Part shown: positions 1-6,168 of the stretch, piece by piece
Layout: every line of letters begins with the position of its first letter
Numbering within the stretch: the first letter of the stretch is position 1
Assembly (NCBI GenBank): GCA_002494135.1
Contig: DLBG01000031.1
Span: forward strand, 1-15,529
Reading direction: 5' to 3'
Source: Lachnospiraceae bacterium UBA7027
GTDB lineage: Bacteria > Bacillota > Clostridia > Lachnospirales > Lachnospiraceae
Length of the DNA stretch: 15,529 nucleotides
Translations under genes and position numbers: made by a program
The notes under the pieces: model-generated
What the model saw: only the letters and a program-made list of their open reading frames with translations
What the model was told of the DNA's origin: nothing
The model's database searches: none

Positions 1-1547
1 TCAATCCACTTGTCATCATATCCGTTGCCGTTAAAGATAATCCGCTTATGATCTTTAATGGTCTTCTTAATCATTTCATGAAGCTTGGTTTCGAAATCTT
101 CCGCACCTTCCAGACGGTCTGCGTAAATCTTTAGGGATTCGGCAACTGCGGAGTTCAGCATAATATTTGCACATGCAATGCTGTTGGAAGAACCAAGCAT
201 ACGGAATTCGAATTTATTACCGGTAAATGCAAACGGTGAAGTACGGTTACGGTCCGTCGTATCACGGTTGAAAATCGGAAGCGTGGATACGCCGAGTTTC
301 ATTTGCTTCTTTTCCGTTCCGGCATAAGGCGTATCGGTTTCAATCGCATCGAGAACTGCCTGGAGTTCATCTCCGAGGAACATTGAAATCACTGCCGGAG
401 GTGCCTCGTTGGCGCCGAGTCTGTGGTCGTTTCCGGCGGTTGCCACGGAAAGTCTCAACAAATCCTGATAATCATCCACCGCTTTGATTACCGCACAAAG
501 GAATAATAAGAATTGTGCGTTTTCATAAGGAGTAGCACCGGGGGATAAGAGGTTTTGTCCTTCGTCCGTTGCGATAGACCAGTTGTTATGCTTACCGCTT
601 CCGTTAACTCCCGCAAAAGGCTTCTCATGAAGAAGACAAACCAGTCCGTGCTTCGGTGCAAGCTTTTGCATGATTTCCATTGTTAACTGGTTATGATCCG
701 TACCTACATTTGTAGTCGTATAAATCGGTGCCAGCTCGTGCTGCGAAGGAGCCACTTCGTTATGTTCCGTTTTGGCAAGAATTCCGAGTTTCCAAAGTTC
801 TTCATTCAGTTCTTCCATGTATGCCTGTACACGGGGCTTGATGATACCGAAGTAATGATCGTCCATCTCCTGTCCCTTGGGAGGCTTGGTTCCAAACAGC
901 GTTCTTCCGGTTAATCGAAGGTCCAGTCTTTGATCGAACATTTCCTTCGGCACTAAGAAGTACTCCTGCTCGGGACCTACGGATGAGGTAACTCTCTTCG
1001 CCGTATCGTTTCCGAATAATCTTAAAATTCGAAGTGCCTGTTCATTCAGTGCTTCCATGGAACGAAGAAGCGGAGTTTTTTTATCCAGTGCCTGTCCGCC
1101 GTATGCGCAAAACGCGGTAGGAATGCAAAGCGTTTTGCCTTTGATGAATGCGTAGGAAGTAGGATCCCAGGTTGTGTATCCTCTTGCTTCAAAGGTTGCC
1201 CGGATTCCGCCGGAAGGGAAAGAAGATGCATCGGGTTCCCCTTTGATTAATTCCTTTCCGGAAAACTCCATAATCACTCCGCCGTCCGGAGAAGGAGTAA
1301 TGAAAGAATCATGTTTCTCTGCGGTAATACCCGTAAGAGGCTGAAACCAGTGTGTATAATGGGTGGCTCCTTTTTTGAGAGCCCATTCCTTCATGGCCTC
1401 AGCCACGATATTGGCGACGCTGACATCAAGTGTTGCTCCTTCATCTATGGTTTTCTTAAGAGACTGGTATACCTTTGCCGGTAAATTGGCCTTCATCTCT
1501 CTGTCATCAAATACATTACATCCGAAATACTCTTTTACGTTTTCCAT
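1..1547 (-). CDS. glnN: Glutamine synthetase type III (GSIII), C-terminus cut by window edge
   Basis: Catalyses ATP-dependent formation of glutamine from glutamate and ammonium in the cytoplasm. The minus-strand frame is open from an ATG at 1547, preceded by GGAGAACC, to the left edge, giving 515 complete codons of a family that usually has about 700. It was recognised from GSIII-specific stretches: THWFQPLTGITAEKHDSF near residues 62-82, ELIKGEPDASSFPSGGIRAT near 99-118, and the substrate-site stretch AGVNGSGKHNNWS further on. No frameshift or internal stop was seen. The gene has its own promoter and an unusually structured leader (1563-1764) that suggests attenuation by nitrogen status. The missing part is the C-terminal quarter. 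Assignment to GSIII rather than GSI is secure because the HWFQPLTG and PSGGIRATFEARGY blocks are absent from GSI. Confidence 0.95.
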   Translation of the reverse strand, partial: MENVKEYFGCNVFDDREMKANLPAKVYQSLKKTIDEGATLDVSVANIVAEAMKEWALKKGATHYTHWFQPLTGITAEKHDSFITPSPDGGVIMEFSGKELIKGEPDASSFPSGGIRATFEARGYTTWDPTSYAFIKGKTLCIPTAFCAYGGQALDKKTPLLRSMEALNEQALRILRLFGNDTAKRVTSSVGPEQEYFLVPKEMFDQRLDLRLTGRTLFGTKPPKGQEMDDHYFGIIKPRVQAYMEELNEELWKLGILAKTEHNEVAPSQHELAPIYTTTNVGTDHNQLTMEIMQKLAPKHGLVCLLHEKPFAGVNGSGKHNNWSIATDEGQNLLSPGATPYENAQFLLFLCAVIKAVDDYQDLLRLSVATAGNDHRLGANEAPPAVISMFLGDELQAVLDAIETDTPYAGTEKKQMKLGVSTLPIFNRDTTDRNRTSPFAFTGNKFEFRMLGSSNSIACANIMLNSAVAESLKIYADRLEGAEDFETKLHEMIKKTIKDHKRIIFNGNGYDDKWI

Positions 1548-1562
1548 AACGGTTCTCCTTTC

Positions 1563-1612
1563 AAAAGAATAGCGCCATCCCAGTTCTGTTTCTGGAATGA
1601 CGCCGTTGTCAT
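1563..1612 (-). promoter_or_regulatory. Second hexaloop hairpin and overlapping terminator-like stem in glnN leader
   Basis: On the minus strand, ATGAC (1612-1608), loop AACGGC (1607-1602) and GTCAT (1601-1597) form a 5-bp hairpin with a six-base loop that has A at position 1 and G at position 4. A competing 12-bp stem, with two G-U pairs, uses 1603-1592 paired to 1583-1572 around an 8-base loop and is followed by TATTCTTTT (1571-1563). The two structures share 1603-1597 and cannot coexist. The A1/G4 hexaloop is the known recognition feature of ANTAR-domain antiterminators such as EutV. The terminator ends just before the glnN ribosome site, so it could also hinder translation. The structures are seen; the regulator is inferred. 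Confidence 0.6.
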
Positions 1613-1641
1613 GAATTTTTTTATTCAGTTGTAAGGCTTTT

Positions 1642-1669
1642 CACCTGAAAGTTCCGGATCTTTCAGATG
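1642..1669 (-). other. Spacer hairpin between the two glnN attenuator modules
   Basis: A 10-bp stem, CATCTGAAAG (1669-1660) with CTTTCAGGTG (1651-1642), has one T-G wobble and an 8-base loop. It lacks a U-tract and does not carry the A1/G4 hexaloop. It may simply fold the leader so that the two flanking hexaloops come close together; this role is inference. Confidence 0.55.
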
Positions 1670-1683
1670 CTTTTCCGAAAATG

Positions 1684-1726
1684 AAAAAGCGCCTTCGAGA
1701 AGATTCTCAAAGACGCCATTGCCTTT
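1684..1726 (-). terminator. First hexaloop hairpin overlapping an intrinsic terminator (glnN leader attenuator)
   Basis: On the minus strand AAAGGC (1726-1721), loop AATGGC (1720-1715) and GTCTTT (1714-1709) give a 6-bp hairpin with one G-U pair and an A1/G4 hexaloop. Overlapping it is a long terminator stem, 1716-1704 with 1701-1689, 13 nominal pairs including two G-U wobbles, followed by five T and then CATTTT. It lies downstream of the glnN promoter, so it would abort glnN transcripts after about 45 bases unless the hexaloop form is stabilised. It could instead terminate transcripts arriving from the acetyltransferase gene, or do both. Confidence 0.7.
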
Positions 1727-1735
1727 ACACGAATT

Positions 1736-1764
1736 AAAATACACCCATCGTTTTTTTCTGTCAA
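1736..1764 (-). promoter_or_regulatory. glnN promoter
   Basis: A perfect -35 TTGACA (1764-1759), a 17-base spacer and -10 TATTTT (1741-1736, 4 of 6 matches) lie between the acetyltransferase stop and the first leader hairpin. The predicted start is near 1729, which places the first hexaloop hairpin at the extreme 5' end of the mRNA and leaves a leader of about 180 bases. Confidence 0.65.
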
Positions 1765-1793
1765 CAACTTTTTGCAAATTTTAAATTTCACCG

Positions 1794-2381
1794 TCAGTCG
1801 TTGTCTATTTTTCTCACTACCCTGCAGGGATTCCCGAACGCCAGTGAGTTTGGCGGAATATCCCTTGTAACAACGCTTCCGGCCCCGATGACACTGCCGT
1901 GTCCTACGGTAACACCACCGCAAATCGTTACATTTCCTCCGAGCCAGCAGTTGTCTTCAATCGTAATCGGTTTTCCGTATTCGCGGTCCGTTAATACTCC
2001 GTCTTCCCTTCTGTATGCATTTCTTTCCTTCCATTGAAGCGGATGAAGCGGAGTCAGAATCGAAACGTTCGGTCCCATGAAAACATCGTTTCCGATTGTC
2101 ACGGGACAAGTATCCAGAATCACAAGATTGAAGTTTGCATAGGATCGGTCTCCGATACTTGTAAAACAGCCGTAGTCGATTTGTATGGGGCCCTGAAGGT
2201 TTACGTCTTCCCCCTGATCCGGAATCAGTTCATGTATGATACGAAATCTTTTTTCACCGTCCGTCTCCGGTGTTTCGTTATATTCCAGACACAGCCTGTG
2301 CGCCTTTTGCCTTAACCGGATAAGTTCCTCGTCATTCGGATCATACAGCTGTCCGGAAAGCATCGTTTCTTTTTCGCTCAT
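1794..2381 (-). CDS. Sugar/maltose O-acetyltransferase family protein (left-handed beta-helix)
   Basis: 195 residues. The N-terminal part (MLSGQLYDPNDEELIRLR, residues 7-24) matches the Mac domain of maltose/galactoside acetyltransferases. From about residue 62 it shows hexapeptide repeats (IGNDVFMGPNVSI, IEDNCWLGGNVTICGGVTVG, GSVIGAGSVVTRDIP) that form the trimeric left-handed beta-helix. His113 in TPLHPLQWKERN is the expected catalytic His. It transfers acetyl from acetyl-CoA to a sugar hydroxyl; the natural acceptor is unknown. An upstream ATG in the same frame exists, but the ATG at 2381 has an AAGGAGG site seven bases away and makes the 4-base ATGA overlap with the end of the EamA gene, which indicates translational coupling. 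The length is normal for the family. Confidence 0.9.
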   Translation of the reverse strand: MSEKETMLSGQLYDPNDEELIRLRQKAHRLCLEYNETPETDGEKRFRIIHELIPDQGEDVNLQGPIQIDYGCFTSIGDRSYANFNLVILDTCPVTIGNDVFMGPNVSILTPLHPLQWKERNAYRREDGVLTDREYGKPITIEDNCWLGGNVTICGGVTVGHGSVIGAGSVVTRDIPPNSLAFGNPCRVVRKIDND

Positions 2382-3286
2382 GATTTCCCCTCCTTTTTCT
2401 TTTGTTTTAAATTCAAAAGAATTACCGCTGATAAAATCAAAACGATTCCGCATCCCGACATTACCGTTAACGGTTCCGAGAAAACAACAATTCCGATTAA
2501 TGTTGCCACTAACGGCTCAATCGTTGCAATAATACCCGCTTTGCTCGCTTCCACACTTTTCAGTCCGAGCGTATAGGTCAGAAACGGAATAACTGCGGTA
2601 ATAAACGCAGTCAGAATGCAAATCGGTATCAGGGTTAACGGGTGTTCCGCCGCAAAGAATTTCGAAATCATATCCGCAGGACGACAGATGATCCACGCCC
2701 CCGCCGACGCAAACAAAAACGTATACGTCGTCACGGTAAACGGAGAATAGCGCCGAAGTGCAATCGTTCCTAAGATACTGTACAGTCCGTATCCGAAGCC
2801 GGAACCGAGTCCCACAAGCAGTCCCGTTAAGGTAATTCCGTTTCCGGAAATCCCGGAAACCAGTACGCATCCGGCAAATGCAAGAATCAGCGCCGCGATT
2901 TTTCTTCCGTTTAGTTTTTCATGAAAAAGAATAACGGACATCAGCATAATCCATATGGGTGATGTATAAAGTAAAATCGCCGCGGTTGAAAGCGACATCA
3001 TATTAATGGCCGAAAAATAGCAAACCGTAAAAAACAGAATACTGCCGAATCCCAGTCCGAGAAAGAGCGGAATGTCCTTTGGTGAAATCTTAAACCCGGA
3101 CCGGTCTTTTATCAGTAAAATCACAGAGAAAACAAGCGCTGCCAGCGTCAGACGAATGGTAACAATCTGAATGGAACCGAAGCCGTATTCACTGAGCTTC
3201 CTGACAAAAATGCCCATGGTTCCCCAGAAAACAGCAGCCACGACGATTAAAACAATGCCCGGCGCGTTTTTATTCTTTCTGTCCAT
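2378..3286 (-). CDS. EamA/DMT-family membrane transporter
   Basis: 302 residues with about ten hydrophobic segments arranged as two repeated EamA halves (roughly residues 8-145 and 155-295). Family features include GIVLIVVAAVFWGTMGIFVR at the start of half one and a charged KQKKKEGKS tail. Members are inner-membrane exporters of amino acids or other metabolites; the substrate cannot be told from sequence. The start at 3286 has GGAG ten bases upstream. A promoter fits at 3338-3366. It is the first gene of a two-gene unit with the acetyltransferase, which begins inside its stop codon. It is divergent from the peroxidase operon, with 191 bases between the start codons. Intact, with normal length. 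Confidence 0.9.
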   Translation of the reverse strand: MDRKNKNAPGIVLIVVAAVFWGTMGIFVRKLSEYGFGSIQIVTIRLTLAALVFSVILLIKDRSGFKISPKDIPLFLGLGFGSILFFTVCYFSAINMMSLSTAAILLYTSPIWIMLMSVILFHEKLNGRKIAALILAFAGCVLVSGISGNGITLTGLLVGLGSGFGYGLYSILGTIALRRYSPFTVTTYTFLFASAGAWIICRPADMISKFFAAEHPLTLIPICILTAFITAVIPFLTYTLGLKSVEASKAGIIATIEPLVATLIGIVVFSEPLTVMSGCGIVLILSAVILLNLKQKKKEGKS

Positions 3287-3337
3287 TTTACAAAATCTCC
3301 GTTTGTTTCCTTCTGGAATACCCGTTTTCTAAACGGA

Positions 3338-3366
3338 ATATTACTACCCTCCAACACAAATGTAAA
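3338..3366 (-). promoter_or_regulatory. Probable promoter of the EamA-acetyltransferase unit
   Basis: TTTACA (3366-3361), a 17-base spacer and TAATAT (3343-3338), the only sensible sigma-A pair found on this strand between the divergent genes. The -10 is weak, so confidence is moderate. Confidence 0.45.
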
Positions 3367-3392
3367 TAAATTGCTGTTTTTAAAAAAACAAC

Positions 3393-3429
3393 TTGCACTT
3401 TATTTTTGATTGTGTATAATTAAATTGTA
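3393..3429 (+). promoter_or_regulatory. Promoter of the peroxidase operon with OhrR-type operator
   Basis: A perfect -10 TATAAT (3415-3420) lies 16 bases after a weak -35 TTGCAC (3393-3398). The -10 is the left half of TATAATTAAATTGTA (3415-3429), which differs by one base from the inverted repeat TACAATTAAATTGTA known as the OhrR operator in Bacillus. Repressor bound here would cover the -10 and start site. The regulator encoded by the third gene of this operon is OhrR-like, so autoregulation is likely. Two copies of TTGTATC further downstream may add contacts. Confidence 0.75.
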
Positions 3430-3477
3430 TCCAATCGAATATATGGATTTGTATCACATCAAAAGGAGGACATACAA

Positions 3478-4020
3478 ATGAGCATATATGATTACACTTT
3501 CCTGACCAGAAAAGGCGAAGAAATTTCCATGTCGGATTACAAAGACAAGGTTCTGATTATTGTCAATACCGCTACCGGATGCGGTTTCACCCCGCAGTAC
3601 GAAGACTTACAGAAAATCTACGAGAAATACAACGAAAAAGGTCTCGAGATTCTGGATTTCCCCTGCAACCAGTTCGCAAATCAGGCTCCCGGAACCGATG
3701 AAGAGATTCACACCTTCTGCAAGGGACGTTTCGGAATTACCTTCCCTCAGTTCGCAAAGGTAGACGTAAACGGAGAAAATGCACTTCCGCTCTGGAAATA
3801 CATTACCGAAAACACGAAATTCGAAGGATTCGGCAAAGGACCGAAGGCACTTATGATGAACGGCGTTGCCAAGTCTCAGGATAAGGACTATAAGAACAAC
3901 GGAAACATCAAATGGAACTTTACCAAATTCGTAGTAGACCGTGAAGGAAATATCGTAGCACGTTTTGAGCCTACCCGTTCCATGGATGAGCTTGACGAAC
4001 TCGTGGCATCCCTTCTGTAA
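3478..4020 (+). CDS. gpx: Glutathione-peroxidase-family thiol peroxidase
   Basis: 180 residues. Reduces hydrogen peroxide and organic hydroperoxides in the cytoplasm. Catalytic Cys35 sits in TATGCGFTPQY (family motif usually ASKCGFTPQY). Gln69 in NQFANQAPG and Trp146-Asn147 in KWNFTKF complete the tetrad. Cys81 matches the resolving Cys of thioredoxin-dependent GPx enzymes such as yeast Gpx3, so thioredoxin rather than glutathione is the likely reductant. The ATG at 3478 has AGGAGG eight bases upstream. It is the first gene of an operon with a flavodoxin-like protein and OhrR, and its promoter carries an OhrR operator. In many bacteria OhrR controls Ohr; here a GPx occupies that place. Intact. 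Confidence 0.95.
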   Translation: MSIYDYTFLTRKGEEISMSDYKDKVLIIVNTATGCGFTPQYEDLQKIYEKYNEKGLEILDFPCNQFANQAPGTDEEIHTFCKGRFGITFPQFAKVDVNGENALPLWKYITENTKFEGFGKGPKALMMNGVAKSQDKDYKNNGNIKWNFTKFVVDREGNIVARFEPTRSMDELDELVASLL

Positions 4021-4046
4021 ATCAGACTCATAAAGGAGAACCGATT

Positions 4047-4466
4047 ATGAAATATGCAGTTGCTTATTACACCAGATCCGGCAATACCAAAAAAGTAGCA
4101 GACGCCATCGCGGAAGTTCTCGGAGTCGAAGCGTTTGACATTTCGAAAGGAATGACCGAAAAGGCAGACATACTCTTCCTCGGAAGCTCCCTCTATGCAT
4201 TTACCTATGACCCTTCCGTAGAAAAATTCATCCAGGATAATGCTTCTTTCATCGGACAGATTGTTTCGTTTTCCACTTCGGCTTCCGGTAAATCCACCGC
4301 AAAGTTTGTGAAAGAAACCGCCGAAAAATGCAATGTAAAATTCTATCCGCACGGCTTCAAATGCACCGGAAAATTCGGCTTTATGAATGCGAAACACCCG
4401 AATGAGAAAGATCTTGATGCGGCGCGTGATTTTGCCAAAACCGTTTTGGCCGAACTGGGAGAATAA
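4047..4466 (+). CDS. Flavodoxin-like FMN protein
   Basis: 139 residues with a flavodoxin start: MKYAVAYYTRSGNTKKVADAI, where TRSGNT (residues 9-14) is the FMN phosphate-binding loop. LFLGSSLYAFTYDPSVEKFI resembles the second flavin loop. Later segments alternate beta strands and helices and end in a long helix. It is shorter than many flavodoxins, but similar short proteins are common in anaerobes. It could act as a low-potential electron carrier or quinone/nitro-reductase partner in the peroxide response; this role is inferred from its place between gpx and ohrR. The ribosome site AAAGGAG lies eight bases before ATG. Gap to gpx is 26 bases; gap to ohrR is 3 bases. Confidence 0.85.
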   Translation: MKYAVAYYTRSGNTKKVADAIAEVLGVEAFDISKGMTEKADILFLGSSLYAFTYDPSVEKFIQDNASFIGQIVSFSTSASGKSTAKFVKETAEKCNVKFYPHGFKCTGKFGFMNAKHPNEKDLDAARDFAKTVLAELGE

Positions 4467-4469
4467 ACC

Positions 4470-4895
4470 ATGAATCCGGATGATGCTTTAAAACTTGACA
4501 ATCAATTGTGCTTTCCTCTATATGCAGCCTCCCGGGAGATTATAAAACTCTATCATGAGCCTCTCTCCCGGATCGGGCTCACCTATACCCAGTACATCAC
4601 CATGATGGTGCTCTGGGAAGAAAAGCGCATCAGTGTAAAAGCCCTCGGCAACCGGCTTTTCTTGGACAGCGGCACTCTGACTCCGCTTTTAAAAACGTTG
4701 GAAAAACAGGGATTCATTACCAGAAGCCGAAGCGAGGAAGACGAGCGCGTTCTGGTAGTGGAATTAACCAAAGAAGGCGCGGAATTAAAAAAGAAAGCCG
4801 CAAACATTCCGATGGAAATCGGGCAGTGTATCCGGCTTTCCGCTGACGATGCCAAAGAACTGTACAGACTTTTATATCTGATTCTGAACAGATAA
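4470..4895 (+). CDS. ohrR: OhrR-type MarR-family peroxide-sensing repressor
   Basis: 141 residues with a winged helix-turn-helix. The N-terminal stretch KLDNQLCFPLYAASRE closely matches OhrR and places the peroxide-sensing Cys at residue 14. Tyr28 and Tyr39 stand where OhrR uses tyrosines to hold that Cys. The recognition region LFLDSGTLTPLLKTLEKQG and the wing RSEEDERVLV are also OhrR-like. A second Cys at residue 120 lies at about the spacing seen in two-Cys OhrR proteins (for example Xanthomonas), so a disulfide mechanism is possible. The start follows the flavodoxin stop by 3 bases, with GGGAGA as its ribosome site. It probably represses its own operon through the operator at 3415-3429. 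Confidence 0.9.
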   Translation: MNPDDALKLDNQLCFPLYAASREIIKLYHEPLSRIGLTYTQYITMMVLWEEKRISVKALGNRLFLDSGTLTPLLKTLEKQGFITRSRSEEDERVLVVELTKEGAELKKKAANIPMEIGQCIRLSADDAKELYRLLYLILNR

Positions 4896-4965
4896 CGATA
4901 CCGGGCGGACTCGAACCACCAACTTCAGTCTATGAAACCTATGCCATTCCCGCGGCTACGGCATC
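4896..4965 (-). tRNA. tRNA-like element, anticodon CAU (Met-type), atypical
   Basis: On the minus strand a 70-base cloverleaf can be drawn. Acceptor GATGCCG (4965-4959) pairs with CGGTATC (4903-4897), followed by a G discriminator at 4896. The D-arm is GCCG/TGGC with only a six-base loop CGGGAA. The anticodon loop is TTCATAG, with U33, CAU and A37. The T-arm is GGTGG, TTCGAGT, CCGCC. Oddities are the short D-loop, C in place of A14, an A-G mismatch in the anticodon stem and no encoded CCA. It begins one base after the ohrR stop on the other strand. It may be an unusual tRNA-Met or tRNA-Ile2, or a decaying copy. Confidence 0.55.
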
Positions 4966-4986
4966 TTAATATTTTATGATTGAAAC

Positions 4987-5034
4987 ACAGGTATCCGAAT
5001 GATTAACCGTCATTCGAGATACCTGTTTTTATTC
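4987..5034 (+). terminator. Intrinsic terminator of the gpx-flavodoxin-ohrR operon
   Basis: ACAGGTATC (4987-4995) pairs perfectly with GATACCTGT (5018-5026). Inside, CGAATGA (4996-5002) pairs with TCATTCG (5010-5016) around TTAACCG, with one bulged A. TTTTATTC follows. Read on the plus strand this is a strong terminator about 90 bases after ohrR, so the operon transcript crosses the tRNA-like element in antisense. Confidence 0.85.
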
Positions 5035-5212
5035 GGTTTAATGCTTCTTTCAGCACACTTTTCGGGCAGGCGGCATTTATTCGTTCAAACCCTTCCCCTC
5101 CTTTTCCGAATATCCTTCCTCTGTCAAGCCACAGGCCTGCCTTATTCACAATCCTGTCCTCCAGCTCATCGACACTAAGCCAGAGTTGTCTGAAATCCAG
5201 CCAGATTAAATG
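5003..5212 (-). pseudogene. Remnant of PatB/MalY-type C-S lyase, C-terminal end
   Basis: This minus-strand frame has no start codon of its own and reads HLIWLDFRQLWLSVDELEDR, then WLDRGRIFGKGGEGFERINAACPKSVLKEALNRI, and stops at 5005-5003 inside the terminator hairpin. This is the C-terminal end of PLP-dependent cystathionine beta-lyases of the PatB/MalY family (usual motif YLVWLDFR, then GEGFxRINxACPR). It is out of frame with the upstream patB piece (5175-5300) and separated from it by a deletion. Not expected to make a functional enzyme. Confidence 0.85.
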
Positions 5213-5516
5213 TTTTGCTCGGAGCTGTTGCCGTAATTGTAAAATCGCGGAAGGAAGGATCCGCTTCCTGGAAAACCTGATGTTTTCCTTTCGTCGATTG
5301 CACCATAGTCATGTGCGATATCGGAAAGATAGGAATTATATAGTGAATTTCGGCACCAATCTGATTCCCGATATCCCGAATCAGACCGCTGATTTCATCA
5401 AAACCGATCTGATTACCTTTCTCATTTACAATAAAATGTTCAATCTCCAGACCAAGATTATGATCCGGGCTTTCTCCGCTTTTCATGTAACTTGCTATAT
5501 CCCTTAACATGGTCAT
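5175..5516 (-). pseudogene. Chimeric remnant: gshA 5' fragment joined to patB/malY internal fragment
   Basis: 113 residues, with start at 5516 behind GGGGAGAGAAAGT. Residues 1-57 resemble the N-terminus of glutamate-cysteine ligase (MKSGESPDHN, then LGLEIEHFIVNEKGNQIGFD), where E-x-EHF is typical. Residues about 78-111 are from a PatB/MalY aminotransferase, ending in FTITATAPSKTFNLAGFQTT with the PLP-binding Lys. Roughly residues 58-77 could not be assigned. A stop at 5177-5175 ends the frame, and the PatB C-terminus continues in another frame. So at least two deletions have fused and broken two sulfur-metabolism genes. It lies 22 bases after the SGNH gene and may still be transcribed with it. 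The gshA call is by motif only. Confidence 0.7.
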
Positions 5517-5538
5517 ACTTTCTCTCCCCTTTCTGTCC

Positions 5539-6165
5539 TTACAAACCCATTTCTTTCAGTTTCTCCGATACGGCTTTAAAAAACGCCTCATGTCCGGTTT
5601 CGTCCAGATGCTCACAGTCCGCATCATTCGCTGCGGCAACTGAATCTGCCGCCAGAAATACGTTTCCCCTGTTTCTGGCAATCTGCTCATATACATTTTT
5701 AAGTTTTTTCGAAACTTCCACGGAGCGTTGGTCAAACTCAGGATCCTTTTCGGGTCTCCAGACTTCTTCGCCTAAAGAAACCGGTGAGATTAACAGAATT
5801 TTATCTGCCGGAACAAATTTCTCAATCTCGGCGATGCAGAGTTCCACTCCTCTTCCGATGGTATATTCCGAAGTCCCGTAAACCGTTTTGCAGTCGTTCG
5901 TTCCGAGCATCAGAACCACGGCATCCAAAGGTTTATGGCTTTCCAAAAGAATCGGGAGAACCTTCAGACCGTTTCTTCCCGGTCTCAATGCATCCTCAAA
6001 AATCGTGGTGCGCCCGCAAAGGCCTTCCTCGATTATTTCTGCGCTGGGATACTCCTGCTTTAACCGCCCTGTCCAGCGCACATCCTGCGGGTATCGTTTC
6101 TGAGGGTCGGAGCCCGGAATTAATCCCCAGGTATTCGAATCTCCGTAACATAAAATCCGTTTCAT
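5539..6165 (-). CDS. SGNH/GDSL-family esterase
   Basis: 208 residues, no signal peptide. The SGNH blocks are visible: ILCYGDSNTWG with nucleophile Ser10, the Gly block in EEGLCGRTT near residue 50, LGTNDCKT with the Asn, and DCEH with Asp183 and His186 as the other catalytic residues. RYPQDVRWTGRL and the EEGLCGRTT block place it near intracellular acetyl-xylan/aryl esterases of the SGNH group. The substrate is unknown. It starts 3 bases after the ATPase stop and so belongs to the end of the amino-acid transporter operon; a link to amino-acid uptake (for example de-esterifying an imported compound) is speculative. Intact. Confidence 0.9.
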   Translation of the reverse strand: MKRILCYGDSNTWGLIPGSDPQKRYPQDVRWTGRLKQEYPSAEIIEEGLCGRTTIFEDALRPGRNGLKVLPILLESHKPLDAVVLMLGTNDCKTVYGTSEYTIGRGVELCIAEIEKFVPADKILLISPVSLGEEVWRPEKDPEFDQRSVEVSKKLKNVYEQIARNRGNVFLAADSVAAANDADCEHLDETGHEAFFKAVSEKLKEMGL

Positions 6166-6168
6166 TCT

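Noticed and set aside
1642..1669. A third ANTAR hexaloop in the glnN leader
   Set aside because: The stem is good but its loop has eight bases and no A1/G4 six-base arrangement.
1794..2453. Longer start for the acetyltransferase at 2453
   Set aside because: It would lie 76 bases inside the EamA gene with no ribosome site; the ATG at 2381 has AAGGAGG and the ATGA overlap.
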